From Streptomyces sp. NRRL S-340 (GTDB taxonomy: Bacteria > Actinomycetota > Actinomycetes > Streptomycetales > Streptomycetaceae), in NCBI RefSeq assembly GCF_000720185.1, contig NZ_JOIY01000062.1, positions 1-62,809 of the forward strand: a stretch of 62,809 nucleotides of DNA, read 5' to 3'. Position numbers and translations under genes: made by a program. The number at the start of each line of letters is the position of its first letter. The stretch's first letter is position 1. Shown piece by piece: positions 38,938 to 48,364 of this stretch. The notes under the pieces were generated by a model. That model saw only the letters and a list, made by a program, of their open reading frames with translations, was not told the DNA's origin and ran no database searches.

Positions 38938-39531
38938 TTACAGGGCGCCCTTCGTCGAGGGCAGGATGCCGGCCGCGCGCGGGTCGCGCTCGCTGGCGTA
39001 GCGCAGGGCGCGGGCCAGCGCCTTGAACTGGCACTCCACGATGTGGTGGGCGTTGCGCCCGTAGGGCACGTGCACGTGCAGGGCGACCTGGGCCTGGGCG
39101 ACGAAGGACTCCAGGATGTGCCGGGTCATCGTGGTGTCGTACTCGCCGATCATCGGCGCCATGTTCTCGGGCTCGGTGTGCACGAGGTAGGGGCGGCCGG
39201 AGAGGTCGACGGTGACCTGGGCGAGGGACTCGTCCAGCGGGACCGTGCAGTTGCCGAAGCGGTAGATGCCCACCTTGTCGCCGAGGGCCTGCCGGAAGGC
39301 GGCGCCGAGCGCGAGGGCGGTGTCCTCGATGGTGTGGTGGGAGTCGATGTGCAGGTCGCCGTCGGTCTTCACGGTCAGGTCGAACAGCCCGTGCCGGCCG
39401 AGCTGGTCGAGCATGTGGTCGTAGAAGCCGACGCCGGTGGCGATGTCGGTCTTCCCGGTGCCGTCGAGGTCGATCTCGACCAGGACGGAGGTCTCCTTGG
39501 TGGTGCGCTCCACGCGCCCGACGCGGTTCAT
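38938..39531 (-). CDS. hisB: Imidazoleglycerol-phosphate dehydratase
   Basis: 197 aa, stand-alone dehydratase without the fused phosphatase of enterobacteria. The manganese-binding repeats are [14 protein letters not shown] (first half) and [19 protein letters not shown] (second half), with [13 protein letters not shown] at about residues 36-48. The start overlaps the hisC stop by 4 bases. Confidence 0.97.
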   Translation of the reverse strand: MNRVGRVERTTKETSVLVEIDLDGTGKTDIATGVGFYDHMLDQLGRHGLFDLTVKTDGDLHIDSHHTIEDTALALGAAFRQALGDKVGIYRFGNCTVPLDESLAQVTVDLSGRPYLVHTEPENMAPMIGEYDTTMTRHILESFVAQAQVALHVHVPYGRNAHHIVECQFKALARALRYASERDPRAAGILPSTKGAL

Positions 39532-40646
39532 CCGCTCTGCTCCTGTTCCTTCTTGAGATCGCGCACCGCATCGAGGAACGCGTCGTTCTCCGCCGGGGTC
39601 CCGGCCGTCACCCGCAGCCGTCCCGGTACGCCGTTGTCCCGGACCAGGACGCCCCGGTCGAGGATCTTCCGCCAGGCGGTGTGGGAGTCGGCGAACCGCC
39701 CGAACTGGACGAAGTTGGCGTCCGACTCGGTGACGTCGTAGCCGAGCGCCCGCAGTTCGGCGACCAGCCGGTCGCGCTCGCCCTTCAGCTGCTCGACGTA
39801 CTTCAGCAGCGTGTCGGTGTGCTCCAGCGCGGCCAGCGCGGTGACCTGGGTGATCGCCGAGAGGTGGTACGGCAGCCGGACCAGTTGCAGGGCGTCGACG
39901 ACGGCCGGGTCCGCGGCCAGGTAGCCGAGGCGCAGCCCGGCGGCGCCGAACGCCTTGGACATGGTGCGGGAGACGACCAGGTGCGGCCGGCCCTCCAGGA
40001 GCCGCAGCAGCGAGCTGCCGTGGCTGAACTCCACGTACGCCTCGTCGACGACCACCATGGACGGCTTCGCCGCCTGCGCGGCGTCGTACAGCGCGACGAC
40101 CGTCTCGGGCGCCACCGCGTTGCCGGTGGGGTTGTTGGGGGTGGTGACGAAGACGACGTCGGGCCGGTGCTCGGCGATCGCCCGCCGGGCGGCGGCGGGG
40201 TCGATGGTGAAGTCCTCGCGGCGCGGACCGGAGATCCAGCCGGTCCCGGTGCCGCGCGCGATGAGCGCGTGCATCGAGTACGACGGCTCGAAGCCGATCG
40301 CGGTGCGGCCGGGGCCGCCGAAGGCCTGCAGGAGCTGCTGGATGACCTCGTTGGAGCCGTTGGCCGCCCAGACGTTCTCGGTGGCCACCCGGTGGCCGCC
40401 GGTGCGGGTCAGGTACCGGGCGAGTTCGGTGCGCAGCTCGACCGCGTCCCGGTCCGGGTAGCGGTTCAGGCCGCGGGCCGCCTCGCGTACCCGCTCGGCG
40501 ATCCGCTCGACGAGCGGCTCCGGCAGCGGGTAGGGGTTCTCGTTCGTGTTCAGCCGTACGGGGACGTCCAGCTGGGGGGCGCCGTAGGGGGACTTGCCGC
40601 GCAGCTCGTCCCGTACGGGAAGATCGTCGATCCTCACGTCGCTCAC
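39528..40646 (-). CDS. hisC: Histidinol-phosphate aminotransferase
   Basis: 372 aa, class I/II PLP aminotransferase using glutamate to make histidinol phosphate. NENPYPLP near residue 34, the phosphate loop of [30 protein letters not shown] and the Schiff-base lysine in [17 protein letters not shown] identify it. GTG at 40646 overlaps the hisD stop (GTGA). Confidence 0.96.
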   Translation of the reverse strand: MSDVRIDDLPVRDELRGKSPYGAPQLDVPVRLNTNENPYPLPEPLVERIAERVREAARGLNRYPDRDAVELRTELARYLTRTGGHRVATENVWAANGSNEVIQQLLQAFGGPGRTAIGFEPSYSMHALIARGTGTGWISGPRREDFTIDPAAARRAIAEHRPDVVFVTTPNNPTGNAVAPETVVALYDAAQAAKPSMVVVDEAYVEFSHGSSLLRLLEGRPHLVVSRTMSKAFGAAGLRLGYLAADPAVVDALQLVRLPYHLSAITQVTALAALEHTDTLLKYVEQLKGERDRLVAELRALGYDVTESDANFVQFGRFADSHTAWRKILDRGVLVRDNGVPGRLRVTAGTPAENDAFLDAVRDLKKEQEQSG

Positions 40647-41968
40647 TTGCTCTCGGGTACCTTCCAGCCGAACCTGGCCTTGACCGCCGCGCCGTGCGCG
40701 GGCAGGTCCTCCGCCTCCGCCAGCGTCACCACGTGGTGGGCGACCTCGGCGAGGGCGTCGCGGGTGTAGTCGACGATGTGGATGCCGCGCAGGAAGGACT
40801 GCACGGACAGGCCCGAGGAGTGGCAGGCGCAGCCGCCGGTGGGCAGCACGTGGTTGGAGCCGGCCGCGTAGTCGCCGAGGGAGACGGGCGCCCAGGGGCC
40901 GATGAAGACCGCGCCGGCGTTGCGCACGCGGTCGGCGACGGCGGCGGCGTCGGCCGTCTGGATCTCCAGGTGCTCGGCGCCGTAGGCGTCGACCACCTTC
41001 AGGCCCTCCTCCAGGCCGTCGACCAGGACGATCGCGGACTGCCGGCCGGCGAGCGCCGGGCGGATGCGGTCCTCGATGTGCTTGGTGGCCGCGACCTGGG
41101 GCTCCAGTTCCTTCTCCACGGCGTCCGCGAGGTCGGTGGAGTCGGTGACCAGGACGGCGGCGGCCAGCGGGTCGTGCTCGGCCTGGCTGATCAGGTCGGA
41201 GGCGACGTGCACCGGGTCGGCGGTGGCGTCGGCGAGGACGGCGATCTCGGTCGGGCCCGCCTCGGCGTCGATGCCGATCCGGCCGGTGAAGTAGCGCTTG
41301 GCGGCGGCGACCCAGATGTTGCCGGGGCCGGTGACCATGTTCGCGGCCGGGCAGGACTCGGTGCCGTAGGCGAACATCGCGACGGCGGTGGCGCCGCCCG
41401 CGGCGTACACCTCGTCGACGCCGAGCAGGGCGCAGGCGGCGAGGATCGTGGGGTGCGGCAGGCCGCCGAAGTCCGCCTGGGCGGGCGAGGCGAGCGCGAT
41501 CGACTCGACGCCGGCCTCCTGGGCGGGTACGGCGTTCATGATCACGGAGGACGGGTAGACCGAACGGCCGCCGGGCGCGTAGAGCCCGACACGCTGGACC
41601 GGGACCCACTTCTCGGTGACCGAGCCACCGGGGACGACCTGGGTGGTGTGCGTGGTGCGGCGCTGCTCGCGGTGGACGAGGCGGGCCCGGCGGATGGACT
41701 CCTCCAGGGCGGCGCGCACGGCCGGGTCCAGCTGCTCCAGGGCGTCCTTGATCGCCTGGGCCGGAACGCGTACCGATTCCAGTCGGACCCCGTCGAACTT
41801 CTCGGCGAAGTCGATCAGTGCCGCGTCGCCACGATGATGCACGGCCTCGCAGATCGGACGCACCTTCTCCAGGGCGGCCGTGACGTCGAAGTCGGCTCGG
41901 GGCAGCAGGTCACGCAGGGCGGGGCCCTCGGGGAGGGCGTCGCCGCGCAGATCGATTCGGGAGATCAC
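40643..41968 (-). CDS. hisD: Histidinol dehydrogenase
   Basis: 441 aa zinc enzyme doing the last two oxidations to histidine. [27 protein letters not shown], the zinc-ligand region [16 protein letters not shown] and [24 protein letters not shown] are all present. GTG at 41968 with GGAG just upstream is taken as start; the open frame extends to 42064 without support. It is the first gene of the his operon, and an inverted repeat lies 42-58 bases upstream. Confidence 0.96.
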   Translation of the reverse strand: MISRIDLRGDALPEGPALRDLLPRADFDVTAALEKVRPICEAVHHRGDAALIDFAEKFDGVRLESVRVPAQAIKDALEQLDPAVRAALEESIRRARLVHREQRRTTHTTQVVPGGSVTEKWVPVQRVGLYAPGGRSVYPSSVIMNAVPAQEAGVESIALASPAQADFGGLPHPTILAACALLGVDEVYAAGGATAVAMFAYGTESCPAANMVTGPGNIWVAAAKRYFTGRIGIDAEAGPTEIAVLADATADPVHVASDLISQAEHDPLAAAVLVTDSTDLADAVEKELEPQVAATKHIEDRIRPALAGRQSAIVLVDGLEEGLKVVDAYGAEHLEIQTADAAAVADRVRNAGAVFIGPWAPVSLGDYAAGSNHVLPTGGCACHSSGLSVQSFLRGIHIVDYTRDALAEVAHHVVTLAEAEDLPAHGAAVKARFGWKVPESK

Positions 41969-42009
41969 GTCTCCAATTCTCTCAGACCGCGCTCGGGCAC
42001 CGTCCGCCC

Positions 42010-42026
42010 GTATCAATGGCTGATAC
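42010..42026. promoter_or_regulatory. Inverted repeat upstream of hisD
   Basis: GTATCA (42010-42015) and TGATAC (42021-42026) are perfect arms with a 5-base spacer in the 203-bp region between hisD and the divergent membrane-protein gene. This is where the his promoter should be. No known histidine regulator in Streptomyces is assigned to it. Confidence 0.4.
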
Positions 42027-42171
42027 AGAACCCGGGAGCGCACGGTTCCGGCCTTCCGGCACAAGTCGGAAGATCAGCTTCACATTCCGCGTTCAGACCG
42101 TCACACAACGGGCATCACCGGTTGTACAAAACGACAGAACTGGCGAGTAGCTGGGAAAGAAGGGGAGAACC

Positions 42172-43749
42172 GTGACCGAGGGGACCGGCAGGCACGCCGG
42201 GGACCTGCCGGACGACCTGACCGATGTCGAGGCCGGGATGTGGCAGGCCTTCCGCGACGGCAGCGTGTACGACCTGCGCAGCGGGGACGCGGCGGTGGAC
42301 GATCCGCACGGGCCGAGCCCCTGGGGGCCGGGGCGGAGCGTGCGCGCGCGGGTGGTCTGCTGGCTGCTGCTGGACGGGCCGCCCGCGCTCGCCGGGCGGG
42401 TGTCGTCCCTGAAGCTGACCGGGCTGCGGATCACGGGCACCCTGGACCTCGCCGGGGGCACGGTGGTCCCGTACGTGGAGCTGAAGGGCTGCCGCTTCGA
42501 GAACGACGTGCTGCTGCCGGAGGCCCGGTTCACGACCGTGCGCCTGGTGGACTGCGCGGTGCCGCGCCTGGAGGCCGCCCGGGTGCACACCGAGGGCGAC
42601 CTGCACCTGCCCCGGTGCCGCTTCCTGGCGGGGGTGCGGCTCACCGACGCCCGGATCGGCACGGACCTGCTGCTCAACCAGGCCAACGTGCACCACGACC
42701 GCACGGGGCGCTCGATCGCCGCCGACGGGCTGACCGTCGGCCAGGACCTCCAGGCCGAGCTGCTGCGGGCGCACGGCGAGATCAGCCTGCGCAGCGCCAA
42801 GATCGGCGCCTCGCTGAGCCTGCGCGGCGCGAAGGTCACCAGCCCGTACACGCGCTTCGCGCTGAACGCGCCCCAGCTGACCGTCGGCCGCACGCTCTAC
42901 CTGACCCCGGCCGCCCTCGGCTCGCCGCTGCTGAGCGGGGTGACCCCCGCGCGCGGGACGCGGATCCAGCCCTTCGAGTGCCAGGGCGGGCTGCGGCTGG
43001 ACGACGGGCGCTTCGGGGAGGCGGTCGACCTGGAAGGGGCCCGGTTCGCCTTCACCGACGAGCAGGCGCTGACCCTGCGCCGGGTGCAGGCACCGGAACT
43101 GCGTTTCCTCGGCGAGCGTCCGCCGCGCGGCCAGGTGGTGCTCTCCGGTGCGCGGATCGCCACCCTCGTCGACCGGGCGGCGGGCTGGCCGGGGCCCGGC
43201 TGTCTGCACATGGGCGGCTTCGTCTACGAGAACCTGGTGCCGCGCGGCCCGTTCCCGCTGGCCGAGCGCCTGGACTGGGTGGCGGCGGCGACCGCCGAGT
43301 TCAATCCGGAGCCGTACGAGCGGCTGGCCGCGGTGCTGCGCGAGGCCGGTGAGGACGAGGACGCGCGCGAGGTGCTGCTCGCCAAGCACCGCCGCCGCCG
43401 CGAGACCCTGCCGCCCGCGGCCAAGCTGTGGGGGTACGTGCAGGACGGGGCCGTCGCCTACGGGTACCGGCCGGGCCGGGCGGCGGTGTGGATGGCGGTG
43501 CTGTGGGCGGCCGGCTCGCTCGCCTTCGCGCACGCCGGCCGCCCCGAGCCCGGCCCCGGCGCCCACCAGCAGTGGAACCCCGCCCTGTACGCCCTCGACC
43601 TGCTGCTGCCGGTCGTCGACTTCGGGCAGGCCAGCCAGTGGCAGCTGGACGGTCCCTGGCAGTGGGTCGCGGCGGCGATGGTGCTGCTGGGCTGGACCCT
43701 GGCCACCACCGTGGCGGCGGGCGCGACCCGCATGCTCCGCCGCAGCTGA
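42172..43749 (+). CDS. Beta-helix (pentapeptide-like) membrane protein of unknown function
   Basis: 525 aa. From about residue 75 to 330 there are repeated short strands such as LTGLRITGTLDLAGG, RLTDARIGTDLLLNQANV and RSAKIGASLSLRGAKV, the periodicity of a right-handed beta-helix related to pentapeptide-repeat proteins. A charged helical segment follows (REAGEDEDAREVLLAKHRRRRE), then two C-terminal membrane helices (about 440-460 and 500-518). This suggests a cytosolic beta-helix tethered to the membrane. AAGGGGAG lies before the GTG. I know no function for the family. Confidence 0.8.
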   Translation: MTEGTGRHAGDLPDDLTDVEAGMWQAFRDGSVYDLRSGDAAVDDPHGPSPWGPGRSVRARVVCWLLLDGPPALAGRVSSLKLTGLRITGTLDLAGGTVVPYVELKGCRFENDVLLPEARFTTVRLVDCAVPRLEAARVHTEGDLHLPRCRFLAGVRLTDARIGTDLLLNQANVHHDRTGRSIAADGLTVGQDLQAELLRAHGEISLRSAKIGASLSLRGAKVTSPYTRFALNAPQLTVGRTLYLTPAALGSPLLSGVTPARGTRIQPFECQGGLRLDDGRFGEAVDLEGARFAFTDEQALTLRRVQAPELRFLGERPPRGQVVLSGARIATLVDRAAGWPGPGCLHMGGFVYENLVPRGPFPLAERLDWVAAATAEFNPEPYERLAAVLREAGEDEDAREVLLAKHRRRRETLPPAAKLWGYVQDGAVAYGYRPGRAAVWMAVLWAAGSLAFAHAGRPEPGPGAHQQWNPALYALDLLLPVVDFGQASQWQLDGPWQWVAAAMVLLGWTLATTVAAGATRMLRRS

Positions 43750-43803
43750 GGCCGGCGGCACGGCCGCGCCTGCGGGGGCGGAACCGGCACGACAGAGCCG
43801 GCA

Positions 43804-43847
43804 CGGCGGCACCCCGGGGCCGGCGCGGCGGCACCCCGGGGCCGGCG
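43804..43847 (+). repeat. Two tandem 22-bp repeats
   Basis: The unit CGGCGGCACCCCGGGGCCGG plus CG occurs twice in direct succession, 55 bases after the membrane-protein stop. Each unit contains the palindrome CCCCGGGG. A role in termination is possible but not shown. Confidence 0.6.
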
Positions 43848-44036
43848 CGGCGGACGGATCGCGCGCGACGGACGGGTGGCGCCGGACACGCGTGCCGGGC
43901 GGGTCGCGGCGGACACACGTGCCGCGTCCGAACAATTGTTGAACAGTCACCTTTTTACTGGACCTTGACCGGTTGCCGTACAACTTTCTCCCGCTTGCCC
44001 CGGCCCTCTGGCGCCGCTTCGACCTGCGGACTTTCA

Positions 44037-45158
44037 ATGGTCGACACCATGGCTCCGCTGCCCCCCTTCATCCGCTCCACCCGGATGGCCAGAACCCCGG
44101 TCGGCGCCGTCGCGCGCCCCCTGCCCGGGCTGCCCGCCGACGACGAGGTGCTCCTCGACGCGCCCGACGACCGGCTGGGCCCGGCCCTGGTCGCCGCCGC
44201 CGGGGACGACTGGGAGCCCGCCGCACGGCTCCTCGCCGGCACCCGGCAACGGGCCGAGTGGGAGGACCGCGACCGGTACGCGCACCGCCTGGCCGCGTTC
44301 GCGCGCTCCCGCGGCGCATGGCTGGACGCCTGGCGCGCCGCCGCTCCCGACGACCCGGACGTGCTGCTGCTCACCGCCCAGCTCGCCGTGGACCGCGCCT
44401 GGCCCTCCCCGGCCAGGGCCGAACTGCTGCGCGAGGTCAGCCCCCTCATCACGGCCGCCGCCCGCGCCGACGACCGCGACCCGGTGCCCTGGCGCGTCGC
44501 GCTGGACCACGCCCGCGGCAGCCGCGCCGGGCACCGCTACTTCGAGGAGCTGTGGGAGGCCGCGGTGCGCCGCGCCCCGCACCACCACGGCTGCCACGTG
44601 GCCGCCCTGCGGTACCTGGCCGGCTCCTGCCGCGTCCCGGCGCAGGACACGCACGGCCCGCGCGCCCCGCACACCCCGGGCGCCCGGCACGACTCGCTGC
44701 GCGCCTGCTTCGACTTCGCCGACCGGGCGGCCCAGGACGCCCCCGCGGACGCCCTCGTGCAGGGCCTGCCCGTGCGGGCCGCCTTCGCCTGCCTGACCGG
44801 GGACGGGTCCGGGGTGGAGCGGGCCGGGGTGGCACGGTCCCGGCTGGACGCCGCCGCCGACCGGGCGATGGCGCTGTCCGCCCGGTGCCCGGCGGCGACC
44901 CCCCGGTACGCGGAGCTGCGCAACCTGCTGACGTACGTCCTGGTCCGGCTGGACCGCCACCGGGACGCGCTGGCCCAGTTGCGGCTGATCGGCCCGTACG
45001 CCACCTCCTACCCCTGGGACCGGATGTCCGACGACCCGCTCGGGCTGTTCCTGGAACTGCGCGCCGACGTCCGCTCCGTACGGCTCGGCCCCGTCCCGGG
45101 CGCCCCTGACTCCGGCGAAACCGGGCGCGGCCGACGTGCCGGGACGCGCGGCCATTAG
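44037..45158 (+). CDS. Uncharacterised helical protein
   Basis: 373 aa from the ATG at 44037 (ATG at 44049 also possible); neither has a clear ribosome binding site. The sequence is rich in Ala, Asp and Arg with amphipathic helices (DRYAHRLAAFARSRGAWLDAWRAA; PRYAELRNLLTYVLVRLDRH) that look like tetratricopeptide-type repeats, without catalytic motifs or membrane segments. An AACAATTGTT palindrome (43931-43940) lies about 100 bases upstream. It is followed after 11 bases by the LON-domain gene, so the two may be cotranscribed. Confidence 0.72.
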   Translation: MVDTMAPLPPFIRSTRMARTPVGAVARPLPGLPADDEVLLDAPDDRLGPALVAAAGDDWEPAARLLAGTRQRAEWEDRDRYAHRLAAFARSRGAWLDAWRAAAPDDPDVLLLTAQLAVDRAWPSPARAELLREVSPLITAAARADDRDPVPWRVALDHARGSRAGHRYFEELWEAAVRRAPHHHGCHVAALRYLAGSCRVPAQDTHGPRAPHTPGARHDSLRACFDFADRAAQDAPADALVQGLPVRAAFACLTGDGSGVERAGVARSRLDAAADRAMALSARCPAATPRYAELRNLLTYVLVRLDRHRDALAQLRLIGPYATSYPWDRMSDDPLGLFLELRADVRSVRLGPVPGAPDSGETGRGRRAGTRGH

Positions 45159-45169
45159 GCTTTTGCGCC

Positions 45170-45907
45170 GTGACCACCGTCCGGCTCCCGCTCTTTCCCC
45201 TGAACTCGGTGCTCTTCCCGGGACTGGTGCTGCCTCTGAACGTGTTCGAGGAGCGCTACCGCGCCATGCTGCGCGCCCTGCTGAAGACCCCCGAGGACGA
45301 ACCGCGCCGGTTCGCCGTCGTGGCGATCCGTGACGGCCACGAGGTGGCCCCGACCGCTCCGGGCCTGCCCGACCCGACCGCGCTGCCCGAACTCGGCCCG
45401 GCGGCCGGCTTCGGCCCCGACCCCGTCCGGGCCTTCCACGGGGTGGGCTGCGTGGCGGACGCGGCGACGATACGGGAGCGGGCCGACGGGACCTTCGAGG
45501 TGCTGGCGACCGGCACCACCCGGGTGCGGCTGCTGTCGGTGGACGCCTCCGGGCCGTTCCTCACCGCGGAGCTGGAGGAGCTGCCCGAGGAACCGGGCGA
45601 CGAGGCGGGCCCGCTGGCCCAGGGGGTGCTGCGGTCCTTCCGGCAGTACCAGAAGCGGCTGGCCGGCGCGCGGGAGCGGTCGCTGACCGGCGCGGAACTG
45701 CCGGACGAGCCGAGCGTGGTGTCGTACCTGGTGGCCGCCGCGATGGTGCTGGACACCCCGACGAAGCAGCGGCTGCTCCAGGCGCCGGACACCTCCTCGC
45801 GGCTGCGCGACGAGCTGCGGCTGCTGCGCTCGGAGACGGCGATCATCCGCAGCCTGCCCTCGTTGCCGTCCCCGGACCTGACACGGGGGCCCACCAGCTT
45901 CAACTGA
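45170..45907 (+). CDS. LON peptidase substrate-binding domain protein
   Basis: 245 aa. It is the N-terminal LON (ASB2/PF02190) domain alone, without ATPase or protease: RLPLFPLNSVLFPGLVLPLNVFEERYRAML at the start is diagnostic, followed by helical C-terminal sequence ending in LRDELRLLRSETAIIRSL. Such stand-alone domains are thought to bind unfolded protein or small ligands; this one has no assigned partner. Confidence 0.9.
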   Translation: MTTVRLPLFPLNSVLFPGLVLPLNVFEERYRAMLRALLKTPEDEPRRFAVVAIRDGHEVAPTAPGLPDPTALPELGPAAGFGPDPVRAFHGVGCVADAATIRERADGTFEVLATGTTRVRLLSVDASGPFLTAELEELPEEPGDEAGPLAQGVLRSFRQYQKRLAGARERSLTGAELPDEPSVVSYLVAAAMVLDTPTKQRLLQAPDTSSRLRDELRLLRSETAIIRSLPSLPSPDLTRGPTSFN

Positions 45908-45968
45908 GGTGGCGCGGGGCGGACGAACGGGCAGGCGAACGACGAGCGCAGGGAGAGATCGGGGCCGC

Positions 45969-46472
45969 ATGGCGAAGAAGACGAAGAAGCAGCAGCAGTC
46001 CGGGGGGACCCCCGCCACGGTGGCCCTGACCGCGGCGGGCGTGCGCCACGCCGTCCACTCCTACGAGCACGACCCGGCCCATCCCTCCTACGGCGAGGAG
46101 GCGGCCGAGGCGATGGGCGTCTCGCCGGACCGGGTGTTCAAGACGCTGGTCGCGGACGTCGACGGCGCCCTGACGGTGGCCGTCGTGCCGGTGGCGGGCT
46201 CCCTCGACCTGAAGGCCCTGGCGTCGGCGGTCGGCGGCAAGCGCGCGGCGATGGCGGACCCCGCCCTGGCCGAACGCACCACGGGTTACGTCCGCGGCGG
46301 CATCAGCCCGCTGGGCCAGCGCAAGAAGCTCCCCACCGTCCTGGACGCCTCGGCGACGGCCCATGCCACGATCTGCGTCTCGGCGGGCCGCAGAGGCCTG
46401 GAGGTCGAACTCTCCCCCGCCGACCTGGCCCGCCTGACCAGCGCGGTACTGGCCCCCATCGGCCGAGCCTGA
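45969..46472 (+). CDS. ybaK: YbaK/EbsC family Cys-tRNA(Pro) deacylase
   Basis: 167 aa. After a Lys/Gln-rich N-terminus the YbaK fold shows VRHAVHSYEHDP, the catalytic-lysine region RVFKTLVADVDG and GGISPLGQRKKLPTVLD, all typical of the trans-editing enzymes that hydrolyse Cys-tRNA(Pro) made in error by ProRS. It is monocistronic, 61 bases after the LON-domain gene. Confidence 0.92.
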   Translation: MAKKTKKQQQSGGTPATVALTAAGVRHAVHSYEHDPAHPSYGEEAAEAMGVSPDRVFKTLVADVDGALTVAVVPVAGSLDLKALASAVGGKRAAMADPALAERTTGYVRGGISPLGQRKKLPTVLDASATAHATICVSAGRRGLEVELSPADLARLTSAVLAPIGRA

Positions 46473-46625
46473 CGCCCTGGGACCGCTTCCCCCCCTTCCC
46501 GCGCTCCCGGGGCGGCGCTGGCGAGCGGCGGGCCCCGGGCGGTACCCCTGCGAGCGGCGGGCCCCCGGCCCGGGCCCCGGCCGGCGCAGGCCGCCTAGCG
46601 CCCGGCGCGCTTCGGCGGACCGGCG

Positions 46626-46650
46626 CCACGGGGCCGGCCCGGGCCCGTGG
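46626..46650. terminator. GC-rich stem-loop between ybaK and the DUF2567 gene
   Basis: CCACGGG (46626-46632) pairs with CCCGTGG (46644-46650) in the 193-bp gap between convergent genes; the gap also holds two copies of GCGAGCGGCGGGCCCC. Termination is likely but the stem is short. Confidence 0.4.
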
Positions 46651-46665
46651 GCCCCGGCCGTTCGG

Positions 46666-47433
46666 TCACGCCGGTGAGGGGCCCTCGTGGGACTCCTGGG
46701 TGTACGGGTCCGGGTCGCGGGGCCCGAAGAGGGCCGTCACCGCCAGGTGGACCACCAGGGCGGCCAGCGGCCACGCCAGCAGCGCACCCTTGGCGCCCAG
46801 CCGGAGGGGGGCGGGGAAGGTCTTGCCCTCGCCCACGGACCTGGCGTGCGCGACGACGTCCTGCTGGGGGCCGAGCCACACGCCGAGCCGCCAGGCCAGC
46901 AGCGAGCCGAGGAGCGCGCCCGCGCACAGGGCCACCACCAGGGGCACTCCCCCGCGCCGGCGCAGCAGGAAGACGACCGCCGCGCTCAGCACCCCGAAGC
47001 CGACGGCCAGCAGCGTGAACGTTCCGTCGACGCCGATCGCCTGCTCGCCCTCGGTGTCCTTCAGGTAGACGACCCAGCTGTTCCCGGTGACGTTCCCGAC
47101 CAGGGGCACCCGCGGCGCCAGCCACAGCCACAGGAGCCCCAGCAGGACACCGCCGAGCGCCACGGCCACCGTGACCACGGCGGCCTCCCGGAGTTCGGTC
47201 CTCATCCCGGGGCCGTCCTGTCCGTACACCGAACCCTCCGTCCCACCGCCGCCGACGGGTGCCTGCCCGGGCTGCCCCGGGGCGCTCCCGGCGGGCGGCT
47301 GCGCCGGGGGCTGCGCGGACCCGGCGGGCCGGGCGGACCCGGACGCCTGGGCGGGCTCGGACGACTGGGCGGGCTCGGACGACTGGGCGGGCCGCCGGTT
47401 CGGCGGCGTAGGGGGAGTCAACGGAGCGGTCAC
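46666..47433 (-). CDS. DUF2567-type membrane protein
   Basis: 255 aa. Residues 1 to ~75 are Pro/Ala/Gln/Ser-rich with repeated AQSSEP units. Four membrane helices follow (near 85-105, 140-160, 168-190 and 220-240). The layout and the segment PLVGNVTGNSWVVYLKDTEGEQAIGVDGTF match the actinobacterial DUF2567 family. Function unknown. It lies 34 bases downstream of the ABC permease and may be cotranscribed with it. Confidence 0.78.
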   Translation of the reverse strand: MTAPLTPPTPPNRRPAQSSEPAQSSEPAQASGSARPAGSAQPPAQPPAGSAPGQPGQAPVGGGGTEGSVYGQDGPGMRTELREAAVVTVAVALGGVLLGLLWLWLAPRVPLVGNVTGNSWVVYLKDTEGEQAIGVDGTFTLLAVGFGVLSAAVVFLLRRRGGVPLVVALCAGALLGSLLAWRLGVWLGPQQDVVAHARSVGEGKTFPAPLRLGAKGALLAWPLAALVVHLAVTALFGPRDPDPYTQESHEGPSPA

Positions 47434-47467
47434 CCTGTCATCGTGCCAGGTGACTGCACCGGCCGCG

Positions 47468-48364
47468 TCACCGGACGGCCGCCCGGCGGTAGGCCCAGGT
47501 GGCCACGGCCAGCGAGACGACCCCGACCCCGGCGCAGACCGCCATGTCGATCCCCACCCAGGCCCAGTCGGGACGGCCCGCGAAGCTGCGTGCGTAGGCC
47601 TCCACGCCGTAGGTCGAGGGCAGCAGGTCGCGCGCGAGGCGGATGACCTCCGGCATCCGTTCGGGCGGCAGCACCCCCAGGAGCAGCGCGGCCGACATGC
47701 CCAACTGGCCCAGCAGCGTGGCGATTTCCGGCCGGGGGGCGAGCAGCCCGCAGGCGGCGCCCAGTCCGGAGAGGGCCGCGCCCGCGAGCGGGATCACCGC
47801 CACGAGCACCCACAGGTTGCCCAGCGGCAGCCCGAACAGCACGCAGCCGAAGACCGCGGTCACGAGTGTTCCGGGCACCGTGAAGGAGGCGTACGCCGCC
47901 GCCGCGCCCAGCACCACGGCCGCCGGCGGCACGGGCAGCGTCGCGTAGTGGTCGAGCCCGCCGCTGGACCGCAGCTGGCCGAAGTACTGCGCGAGCAGGT
48001 TGAGCGCGACGTAGGCGACGACGACGACCGACGCGCCGGCCACCACGGACTCGGCCTCGCCGCCGCCGCTGACCACGCCCCGCATCATGATCATGATGCC
48101 GACGGACTGGAAGGTCGCCACGAACAGCAGGGGGATGCGCGCCACCCGCGCCCGGGACAGCTGGGCCCGGTACACGGCCGCCAGGGACGGCCACAGCCGC
48201 GCCCGCGGCCCGAGTGCGGCGACCGCCGGCCGTGCGGGGCCGGTGTCCTGCGCGGCCGTCGCGCCGGCCAGCACGTCGGCGGGTACGACACTCACGTCGA
48301 ACTGCTCCTCTGCTCCACTGCCTGCCCCAGGCCCTGTCCACGGCGTAGTCCGGGCACCGCTCAC
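47468..48364 (-). CDS. ABC-2 type transporter permease
   Basis: 298 aa. A cytosolic N-terminus (1-60) precedes six hydrophobic segments typical of ABC-2 exporters, beginning near YRAQLSRARVARIPLLFVATFQSVG. GTG at 48364 overlaps the stop of the ATPase gene (GTGA), so the two products form one exporter. The cargo is unknown; drug or lipid efflux is usual for this family. Confidence 0.88.
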   Translation of the reverse strand: MSGARTTPWTGPGAGSGAEEQFDVSVVPADVLAGATAAQDTGPARPAVAALGPRARLWPSLAAVYRAQLSRARVARIPLLFVATFQSVGIMIMMRGVVSGGGEAESVVAGASVVVVAYVALNLLAQYFGQLRSSGGLDHYATLPVPPAAVVLGAAAAYASFTVPGTLVTAVFGCVLFGLPLGNLWVLVAVIPLAGAALSGLGAACGLLAPRPEIATLLGQLGMSAALLLGVLPPERMPEVIRLARDLLPSTYGVEAYARSFAGRPDWAWVGIDMAVCAGVGVVSLAVATWAYRRAAVR

